A stretch of 64,000 bases of DNA from an archaeon. GTDB taxonomy: Archaea; Thermoproteota; Nitrososphaeria; Nitrososphaerales; Gagatemarchaeaceae. Each line of letters opens with the position of its first letter. Position 1 is the first letter of the stretch. This document shows positions 57,255 through 64,000 of the stretch, one piece after another. The notes under the pieces were generated by a model. It did not search any database and was not told where the DNA came from. It was given only the letters and a program-made list of their open reading frames with translations. Both the position numbers and the translations under genes were made by a program. The stretch spans positions 1 to 64,000 of the forward strand of contig JAJYWC010000006.1 in the NCBI GenBank assembly GCA_021791695.1, in the 5' to 3' direction.

Positions 57255-57493
57255 ACGCGACCCTGGAGCTCTCCGTTGAATGCGGCTCATCCGAGCAGGC
57301 CTGGTCCCTGCAATCCGTGCTCGCACCAGATAACAGGTCTGCGCCAAAGGACCAGGCCATCTCCTCAGAGGTGGTTGGGAAGACGCTTCGCCTCGTCATC
57401 CGTTCCCCGCGTGCCGCCAGCTGCATCTCCTCGGGGCTTAGCATCCTTAACGACGTCAGGCTCTTCCAGGAGATCTGGTCGCTAACGGCATGA
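57251..57493 (+). CDS. pcc1: KEOPS subunit Pcc1
   Basis: 80 aa, ATLELSVE...SVLAPDN...SEVVGKTLRLVIRSPRAASCISSGLSILNDVRL; 4-nt overlap with recJ-like gene. Confidence 0.85.
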   Translation: MNATLELSVECGSSEQAWSLQSVLAPDNRSAPKDQAISSEVVGKTLRLVIRSPRAASCISSGLSILNDVRLFQEIWSLTA

Positions 57494-57525
57494 TTATCTC
57501 CCGGGACAGCTAGGCCCCTGACAGC

Positions 57526-58800
57526 GTGCTCGACGTCAAGCTCCTGAGGGAGAACCCGGATGTCATCAGGAACGACCTCCGTCGCAGGGGTTGGGAGGAC
57601 CACCTGTACCTCGTCGATGAAGCCATCCGCTACGACAAGACGTGGAGGGACCTCAAGAAGCGTGCAGACGACCTCAGGCACAGGCAGAACCAGCTGACCG
57701 AGGAGGTCGCGAAACTCAAGCGGGCCGGAGAGCCCATCGAAGAGAAGATCGGCGAGGTGAAGGGTATCCCACAGAGGATCAAGGAGACGGAAGCCGAAGC
57801 TGACGCAGACCAGGCCAAGGTCAGGGAGATACTGATGGGGCTGCCCAACATCCTCCACGAGTCGGTGCCGACCGGCGCAGATGATAGCGGCAACGTCGCG
57901 ATAAGGACATTCGGAGCTCCACCCAGGTTCGACTTCAAGCTGCGCGACCATATAGACGTCCTCGCCGGTCTGGGACTGGTGGACGTCGAGCGGGCCGCCA
58001 AAATCTCGGGGGCCCGCTTCTTCTTCCTGAAGGGAGACGCGCTCCTTCTCGAGCAGTCAATCATGCGGTACGCCCTGGACCTCCTCGCCAGGCGTGGTTT
58101 TACCGCTATGGGGCCCCCTCTCATGATGCGAAGGGAGGCCTACGCAGGCGTGGTCGACCTGAAGGACTTCGGCCCTGTCATCTACAAGGTCCAGGACGAC
58201 GACCTCTACCTGATCGCGACCTCCGAGCACCCGCTGGTCGCGATGCACATGGATGAGATACTCGACGAGAAGCTGCTGCCGATAAAGTACTGCGGCTTCA
58301 GCCCCAACTTCAGGGTGGAGGCTGGGGCGCACGGCAAGGACACCAAGGGTATATTCAGGACGCATCAGTTCTACAAGGTCGAGCAGGTGGTCTTCGCCAG
58401 ACCTGAGGAGAGCTGGAAGATTCACGAGGAGCTGATAGCCAACGCGGAGGCCATATTCCAGAGCCTGGGGCTCCACTATCGGGTCGTGAACGTATGCACG
58501 GGAGACATGGGCGTCGTCGCGGCCAAGAAGTACGACCTGGAGGCCTGGATGCCCGTCCAGGAGAAGTTCAGGGAGATGGTCTCCTGCAGCAACGTGACAG
58601 ACTATCAGGCGCGCCGCCTGATGATCCGGTATCGCGAGAAGCCGAGCGATGACCCGAAGCTGGTCCACACCCTCAACTCGACCGCAGTCACCACCAGGGC
58701 GCTGGTGGCTATAGTCGAGAACTTCCAGCAGGCCGATGGCTCAGTGCTCATACCCGCGCCGCTGGTGCCCTACATGGGCGGCAAAGAGAAGATAGGATAG
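57526..58800 (+). CDS. serS: Seryl-tRNA synthetase
   Basis: MLDVKLLRENPDVIRNDLRRRG; class II motifs NFRVEAGAHGKDTKGIFRTHQFYKVEQ. Confidence 0.96.
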   Translation: MLDVKLLRENPDVIRNDLRRRGWEDHLYLVDEAIRYDKTWRDLKKRADDLRHRQNQLTEEVAKLKRAGEPIEEKIGEVKGIPQRIKETEAEADADQAKVREILMGLPNILHESVPTGADDSGNVAIRTFGAPPRFDFKLRDHIDVLAGLGLVDVERAAKISGARFFFLKGDALLLEQSIMRYALDLLARRGFTAMGPPLMMRREAYAGVVDLKDFGPVIYKVQDDDLYLIATSEHPLVAMHMDEILDEKLLPIKYCGFSPNFRVEAGAHGKDTKGIFRTHQFYKVEQVVFARPEESWKIHEELIANAEAIFQSLGLHYRVVNVCTGDMGVVAAKKYDLEAWMPVQEKFREMVSCSNVTDYQARRLMIRYREKPSDDPKLVHTLNSTAVTTRALVAIVENFQQADGSVLIPAPLVPYMGGKEKIG

Positions 58801-58850
58801 CGCGCGACTGTGGGTTTTTAAGGCGGGATAATCGGGGGGCGATTCCAAGC

Positions 58851-59489
58851 TTGGTCAAGAAAGCATCGGGCAAGGTCAAGGACAAGTGGAAGGCGAAGCA
58901 GTGGGTCACCGTCCTTGCCTCCCCGTCGTTCGGCAACGCCCCCATAGGCAAGGTCCCTCTGACCGATACGGAGAAGCCCGGGGGGAGGGTGGTCGAGACC
59001 ACGCTCTATGACATACTCAAGCAGGACCCTCAGCACTACAGCTTCAAGCTCTACTTCCAGATAGACAAGGTCGAAGGAGACACCGCCTACACCGTGCTGA
59101 AGGGCCACGAGTACTCCAGGGAGTACCTCAGGAGCCTTATGCGCAGGGGCTCCTCTATGTCGGACTTCATCAAGGACTACACGACCAAGGACGGATACAT
59201 CGTGCGGGTCTACTGCATAGCGCTATCGCAGGGGAGGATGAACTCCTCCAAGAAGCACGAGATAAGGGCGGTGATGGACCGAACAATCAAAGAGAGGTCC
59301 TCGTCGCTAACCTACGACCAGTTCGTCCAGGAGACTGTCCTCCAGAAGGTCGCCTCAGACGTCTACAACGAGGCCAAGAAGGTCACGAGGCTCAGGCACG
59401 TAGGCGTGAGGAAGACAAAGCTGATCAGAAAGCCGGCGACCGAGCCGGTGATCCCAGCGCCCGAGGTCCTAGCCGCGCCTGCTGCTTGA
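58851..59489 (+). CDS. Ribosomal protein S3Ae (eS1)
   Basis: DKWKAKQWVTVLASPSFGNAPIG, IVRVYCIALSQGRMNSSKKHEIRAVM. Confidence 0.94.
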   Translation: MVKKASGKVKDKWKAKQWVTVLASPSFGNAPIGKVPLTDTEKPGGRVVETTLYDILKQDPQHYSFKLYFQIDKVEGDTAYTVLKGHEYSREYLRSLMRRGSSMSDFIKDYTTKDGYIVRVYCIALSQGRMNSSKKHEIRAVMDRTIKERSSSLTYDQFVQETVLQKVASDVYNEAKKVTRLRHVGVRKTKLIRKPATEPVIPAPEVLAAPAA

Positions 59490-60671
59490 GACTATCTTCA
59501 GGATATCCCCGTTCTTCAGCACGTGCTCCCCCGAAAGCCTCATCCCCGTCCTCGCGTCTATCGCGTACAGGAAGCCGTCTGCGAGGTCGCTGTGGACCTT
59601 GCGCGCAAGGCCGACGGCCGTCGACCCACCGGGCATCACGTACGCGTCTGGGAGTACGTTACCGTTTTTGTCCGACAGCTTGGTCTCGTCTTCAACCGGG
59701 TAGACGACTATCGCCTTGAGGAGACCGAAGTACGCGCTATCGATGGCCTGCTGCACGCCTGTCGACCCATAGGGCTGCAGGACCTTCTGCCTGACGAGGT
59801 CCAGGGCCTTCTGCTGTTGCGGCGTGACGCCCTTTTCTGTCACTTCGAACTGCCCGTCTCCCGGCGTGTATCTTATGACCCCGTGCTCCGAGGCCCTCCT
59901 CAGCAGCAGCTCCGCCTCGGACGCGGCAGGGATGACGAGCCTTCCCGTCCCCCTTAGCTTCTCTATCCGGGCGTCGGCACCCGGGAGGTCGGCCTTGTTG
60001 GCCGCGAGCAGGCTGGGCTTGTTCGTCTCCCTCAGCAGCCTGACCAGCGACCTCAGCTCGGGGTCCGTCCACAAGGTCGGCTTGTCGGTCTTCATGTGGA
60101 GGCGCATTATCGCAGCCTCGACGCTCTCCTCGTCTATCGCCAGCCCGCTGAGCCGCTGTGCGATGTGGGCTGCTATGCTTGTCCTGACCTGCTCTGTGAG
60201 TCTCGCCGATTTCTCCCAGTCCTTCTTGACTATCCCGAGGATCCACAGGTCAAGTTCGTTCTCGATCATGCTGACGTCCGAGAGCGGGTCGTGGGAACCC
60301 AATTCGACCTTCCTTCCCTCCTCGTCGGTCCCGCCGGAAGCGTCCACCACGTGGATCAGGGCATCCGCTTGCCTTATCTCGTCGAGGAACTGGTTCCCCC
60401 TCCCGCGTCCCTCGGACGCGCCGGCAACAAGGCCTGCGACGTCCACGAGCTTCACCGGGATAAGCCTCGTCCCGTCCCTGCAGACCGAATTCCTGGGTGT
60501 GTCCACGACACCCATCTCCTTGCAGACACACCCAGTCCTCAGGTATCCCATCCCCACGTTCGGCGTTATCGTGGTGAACGGGTAGTCTGCCACGGGTACG
60601 TTCTTCAGGGTGGCGGCAGAGAAGAAGGTCGACTTGCCGACGTTCGGCTTGCCGACAATGCCTACTAGCAA
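59469..60671 (-). CDS. OLA1/YchF-type GTPase with C-terminal TGS domain
   Basis: MLVGIVGKPNVGKSTFFSAATLKNVPVADYPFTTITPNVG; KLVDVAGLVAGASEGRGRGNQFLDEIRQ. Confidence 0.95.
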   Translation of the reverse strand: MLVGIVGKPNVGKSTFFSAATLKNVPVADYPFTTITPNVGMGYLRTGCVCKEMGVVDTPRNSVCRDGTRLIPVKLVDVAGLVAGASEGRGRGNQFLDEIRQADALIHVVDASGGTDEEGRKVELGSHDPLSDVSMIENELDLWILGIVKKDWEKSARLTEQVRTSIAAHIAQRLSGLAIDEESVEAAIMRLHMKTDKPTLWTDPELRSLVRLLRETNKPSLLAANKADLPGADARIEKLRGTGRLVIPAASEAELLLRRASEHGVIRYTPGDGQFEVTEKGVTPQQQKALDLVRQKVLQPYGSTGVQQAIDSAYFGLLKAIVVYPVEDETKLSDKNGNVLPDAYVMPGGSTAVGLARKVHSDLADGFLYAIDARTGMRLSGEHVLKNGDILKIVSSSRRG

Positions 60672-60798
60672 CGCGCATGCGGGCTCGGTGGGATGTTATA
60701 ACGTGTTCTCCGGTTTTCAGTTTCAGCCATCCCCCTCCTTCGACCCGACGGGTCATTATCGGAACATCCTAAATCGACCCTCGTGCCATCTCTTCTTC

Positions 60799-62121
60799 AT
60801 GAAGGTGGTCGTGATTGGCGGTGGCATAGCGGGCGTAGCTGCCGCGACCACCGCCGCCCGACGCGGCTCGAGCGTCACCATTCTGGAGGGGACCGGCAGG
60901 CTCGGGCTGAACCGGTCTCTCCTCCCGTACGTCCTCTCTGGCGGTTTTCCGCCTGAGAAGGTCCAGGTGACCGAACCGAATGCTCTTTCGAGGGAGTTCG
61001 GGGTCGATGTCCGCCTGAACGACCGCGCCCTCGATGTCAGCTCGCTCTCGCGCTCTGTGCGCACGGAGAACGGCCGGCTGGACTATGATTCGCTCGTCCT
61101 CGCCACGGGCTGTCAGTATCTCAGCGACGGGCCGAAGGGCCTATCGAAGCAGGGGGTCCATCTCCTGAGGTCGCCCGAGGACTATCTCGCGCTCTCCGGG
61201 TCGGTGGCTGCCCTTTCCCGTCCGGCGGTCGTCGGTCCCGCTCCCCTCTCGCTGGTCGTCGCGCAGGCCCTGTCATCCAGCCAGAGGGTCAGGGTCTTCC
61301 TGGGTCCGCGCTCCCTTCATCGGTTTTCGCCGGGAGTCGGGAGGATGCTCGTCCGTGCCGCTTCCGCGAAAGACGTCGAGCTCATCGATGCCGACGCCGA
61401 TGCGGTGGTCGGTACAAGGGGGGCTGAGGCCGTGCTTTCTTCAGGAAGGGTGTATCCCTGCAGCGGCGTCGTGGTGCTTCCCAAGAGCTGCCCGTCCGTG
61501 CCCCCTTCGGGCTGCGCCACCGGGACATACGGGGGGGTGCTGGTGGACCGGTGGATGAGGACCTCCTCGAAGGACATATTCGCGGCGGGCGACTGTACCG
61601 AGACGAGGATGGGGTCGATATCTCTCCCGTCCCGTCTGCATTCCTCCTCGAGGGTGATGGGTGAGGTCGCCGGCTCGAATGCCTCCGGCGCTGCCGTCCG
61701 CGCCAACCTGGCCCGTTCCATGGCTCTCCGGATTTTCGGTCTCGAGGTCTGCGCCGCGGGGGTTGATATCGAAGAGGCGGCGCGCGCTGGCATTGATGCG
61801 GTTAGGGTGGAGTCGGAGTGCGCGGCGAGAGGCGACCCGTCAGACGGCGCTTCTGTCTACGCGTCGATCGTGTACGACCGCCCCACCCGGAAGGTCCACG
61901 GCATACAGGTGGCGGGCCCGGGGGCCCTGTCGCTCTCCGAGTTCTGCGCGCTGGCGGTCGCTTCCGAGATGAGTCTCGACCAGCTCGCCTATCACGAGTC
62001 TCCATATCTGCCGAGTTTTAACACGGACCAATCTCCAATAGCCTTAACAGCAGGTAGGGCCCTCGCCCGGGTCCAAGAGCGAAGAGTTGAAGCACAGGGT
62101 ACTCATCTGCGATACCGTTGA
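60799..62121 (+). CDS. FAD/NAD(P)-dependent oxidoreductase (pyridine nucleotide-disulfide family)
   Basis: MKVVVIGGGIAGVAAATTAARRGSSVTILEG Rossmann start; FAAGDCTETRMG. Confidence 0.9.
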   Translation: MKVVVIGGGIAGVAAATTAARRGSSVTILEGTGRLGLNRSLLPYVLSGGFPPEKVQVTEPNALSREFGVDVRLNDRALDVSSLSRSVRTENGRLDYDSLVLATGCQYLSDGPKGLSKQGVHLLRSPEDYLALSGSVAALSRPAVVGPAPLSLVVAQALSSSQRVRVFLGPRSLHRFSPGVGRMLVRAASAKDVELIDADADAVVGTRGAEAVLSSGRVYPCSGVVVLPKSCPSVPPSGCATGTYGGVLVDRWMRTSSKDIFAAGDCTETRMGSISLPSRLHSSSRVMGEVAGSNASGAAVRANLARSMALRIFGLEVCAAGVDIEEAARAGIDAVRVESECAARGDPSDGASVYASIVYDRPTRKVHGIQVAGPGALSLSEFCALAVASEMSLDQLAYHESPYLPSFNTDQSPIALTAGRALARVQERRVEAQGTHLRYR

Positions 62122-63004
62122 CGTGGCATCGCTCGGGCTCCCGGAGGACTTCGATGTCGACTACGTCCCCAGGATAACCCCGGAGGAGCTGCTCGCCAGG
62201 GTTCCCGACTACGAAGTGCTGGTCGTCCGGAGCAGAACGAAGATAGATTCTCGCGTCATCGAGAAGGCGACCAAGCTGAAGCTGATAGCCCGACCGGGTA
62301 CTGGGCTCGATAACATCGACCTGAGGGCGGCGAATGCCCGCGGGATAGAGGTGGTGAACAGTCCCGAGGCGCTGGTGGAAGCGGTCTCGGAGCACGTCGT
62401 GGCGCTAATGCTGGCGCTCGCCCGGTCAATCCCCTCCGCTGACGCTTCCACAAGGTCGGGGCAGTGGCAGAAGGACCGGTTCACCGGCCTCGAGCTCAAG
62501 GGGAAGACGGTTGGCGTTGCGGGGATGGGCAGGATAGGCAGAAGGGTCGGCGAAATTGCCAAGGTCCTCGGGATGTCGGTGCTGGGCTACGACATCATCG
62601 AGATAGGCAAGGACGTGCTGGCCTCCATAGGCTGCACGATGGTAGACATGGACACTCTGTTCTCTTCCTCCGATTTCATCACCCTCCACGTCCCTCTCAC
62701 GGCGGAGAGCAGGCACCTGGTCGATTCCAGGAGGCTATCCCTCATGAAGAAGGGCGCCTTCATTATAAACACCTCCCGAGGCGAGGTCGTAGACGAGGTC
62801 GCTCTCGCGCAGGCCCTTAGAGACGGCACGATAGCGGGGGCTGCTCTAGATGTCTTCGAGAAGGAGCCTCCAGACAGAGGGATACTCGACGCGCCAAACC
62901 TGATAGCAACGCCACACATCGCCGGCCAGACCTCAGACGCGCAGAGGATGGCGATAACGGTCACGGGGACCAAAATAGTGCAGTTCTTCCAGCAGCGTCG
63001 CTGA
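62087..63004 (+). CDS. D-3-phosphoglycerate dehydrogenase / D-2-hydroxyacid dehydrogenase
   Basis: RPGTGLDNIDLRAANARGIEVVNSP, GKTVGVAGMGRIGRRVGEIAKVLG, NTSRGEVVDEVAL. Short (305 aa), no ACT domain. Confidence 0.92.
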   Translation: MKHRVLICDTVDVASLGLPEDFDVDYVPRITPEELLARVPDYEVLVVRSRTKIDSRVIEKATKLKLIARPGTGLDNIDLRAANARGIEVVNSPEALVEAVSEHVVALMLALARSIPSADASTRSGQWQKDRFTGLELKGKTVGVAGMGRIGRRVGEIAKVLGMSVLGYDIIEIGKDVLASIGCTMVDMDTLFSSSDFITLHVPLTAESRHLVDSRRLSLMKKGAFIINTSRGEVVDEVALAQALRDGTIAGAALDVFEKEPPDRGILDAPNLIATPHIAGQTSDAQRMAITVTGTKIVQFFQQRR

Positions 63005-63046
63005 GCAACACTTATCTGCTGCTCCCAAAGTGGCCACCCGTTCGCT

Positions 63047-63499
63047 TTGTACTCCGAGATAGGCAAGTCCTGGCAAAAGGTCTTCCACGAGAAGGCCGGG
63101 GACATCTCCGCCAGGGCGGTCCTGCTCAGGAAGGGCCCGACCATAGAGAGGCTGGAGAAGCCTTCACGGCTTGACCGCGCGAGGATGCTCGGCTACAAGG
63201 CCAAGGAAGGCGTCGTGGTCGTCAGGATACGGGTCTCCAGGGGAGGCATGCGCAGGAAGAGACCGACATCGGGAAGGAGGCCGAAACACCTCGGAGTCCT
63301 TAGGATGAAGTCGGACGAACCGGTCCAGGGAGTCGCCGAAAGAAGGGTCGGCGAGAAGTATCCCAACTTGAAACTTCTCGGCTCCTACATCCTCTGGCAG
63401 GACGGCAAGCACTCCTGGTACGAGTGTATACTCATCGACCCGCTGAACCCGTCGATTTCCAAGGACTATAACTACAGACGCACGCTCGGCCTTAACTAG
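63047..63499 (+). CDS. Ribosomal protein L15e
   Basis: LDRARMLGYKAKEGVVVVRIRVSRGGMRRKRP...GEKYPNLKLLGSYILWQDGKHSWYECILIDP. Confidence 0.96.
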   Translation: MYSEIGKSWQKVFHEKAGDISARAVLLRKGPTIERLEKPSRLDRARMLGYKAKEGVVVVRIRVSRGGMRRKRPTSGRRPKHLGVLRMKSDEPVQGVAERRVGEKYPNLKLLGSYILWQDGKHSWYECILIDPLNPSISKDYNYRRTLGLN

Positions 63500-64000
63500 A
63501 TAGACATCTCGCTGCTGTGCCCGGGGAAGACCCGCGCGTTCGGGTCTATGTACTTCTTCGCTATGTTGACAGCTACCGCGGCCTGCGCGAACCCGGTGAC
63601 GATCAGGTTCATCTTCACGGTCCCCTCCGGCGCTGCGATGTCACCCGCTACGTACACGCCGGGCATGCTCGTCTCCATTCGCCCGGTCGCAGATATCTCC
63701 CGGCCGACTATCTGCAGGCCCCAGTCCTTGATGGGCCCGAGGTCGGCCCGGAAGCCGATGTTGACGAGTATGGCATCGACATCGATCCTGGACTCCACCT
63801 TTGTCCTGTTGTCGCTGATTACCGCACCAGTCACTCTCTCGCCGTCGCCCAGTACCTCCTTGAGCTCGTAGAACAGCTTCACGTCGATACCGCTCCGCAT
63901 CATCTCGGCCACGCTCTCCTCGTGCGCCCTGAAGACGTCACGCCTGTGGACGAGCTTGATGTCGCTGCACCACTGGTGTAGGTTAAGTGCCCAGTCCACC
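63496..64000 (-). CDS. Thioredoxin-reductase-like FAD/NAD(P) oxidoreductase (N-terminus cut by window edge)
   Basis: RRDVFRAHEESVAEMM, ATGRMETSMPGVYVAGDIAAPEGTVKMNLIVTGFAQAAVAV. Confidence 0.88.
   Translation of the reverse strand, partial: VDWALNLHQWCSDIKLVHRRDVFRAHEESVAEMMRSGIDVKLFYELKEVLGDGERVTGAVISDNRTKVESRIDVDAILVNIGFRADLGPIKDWGLQIVGREISATGRMETSMPGVYVAGDIAAPEGTVKMNLIVTGFAQAAVAVNIAKKYIDPNARVFPGHSSEMSI

Noticed and set aside
1-64000. CRISPR arrays, rRNA, tRNA or transposase genes
   Set aside because: I saw no repeat-spacer pattern, no tRNA cloverleaf/TTC-arm pattern in the intergenic gaps, and no transposase-like ORF. A tRNAscan-SE/Infernal run would be needed to be certain.

Overview
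This 64 kb window is a gene-dense, GC-rich archaeal chromosome segment. Its content (Kae1/Bud32/Pcc1, Gins15/51-like protein, aCPSF1, SepF, the LysW lysine/arginine pathway, EgsA) suggests a TACK-type archaeon; that placement is inference. It encodes replication and repair genes (Hel308-like helicase, MCM with an intein, GINS, RFC small subunit, RecJ-like protein), a carA/carB - ACT protein - argG/argH - LysW-dependent lys/arg supercluster, RNA repair and processing genes (RtcB, archease, RtcA, aCPSF1, Pop5, Lsm, KEOPS subunits), two proteasome beta subunits, a fatty-acid/acyl-CoA island, and ribosomal proteins S15, eS1 and L15e. The strongest anomaly is in carB. Its N-terminus is interrupted by a 21-nt segment (about 12015..12035, minus strand) that contains an in-frame UAA. 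The segment folds as a 5-bp hairpin next to a 3-nt bulge and a 4-bp helix. Exact removal restores the conserved CarB motif GEAGE|FDYSGSQ. This looks like a very small bulge-helix-bulge (relaxed HBh') archaeal mRNA intron in carB. Other notable points: an MCM intein at the Walker B site, an ITPase (HAM1) gene with no canonical start codon and a hairpin over its start region, a 56-nt argG/argH overlap, and a proteasome beta subunit lacking the catalytic Thr1. I saw no CRISPR arrays, rRNAs, tRNAs or transposons. All calls are from reading the sequence; no searches were run.
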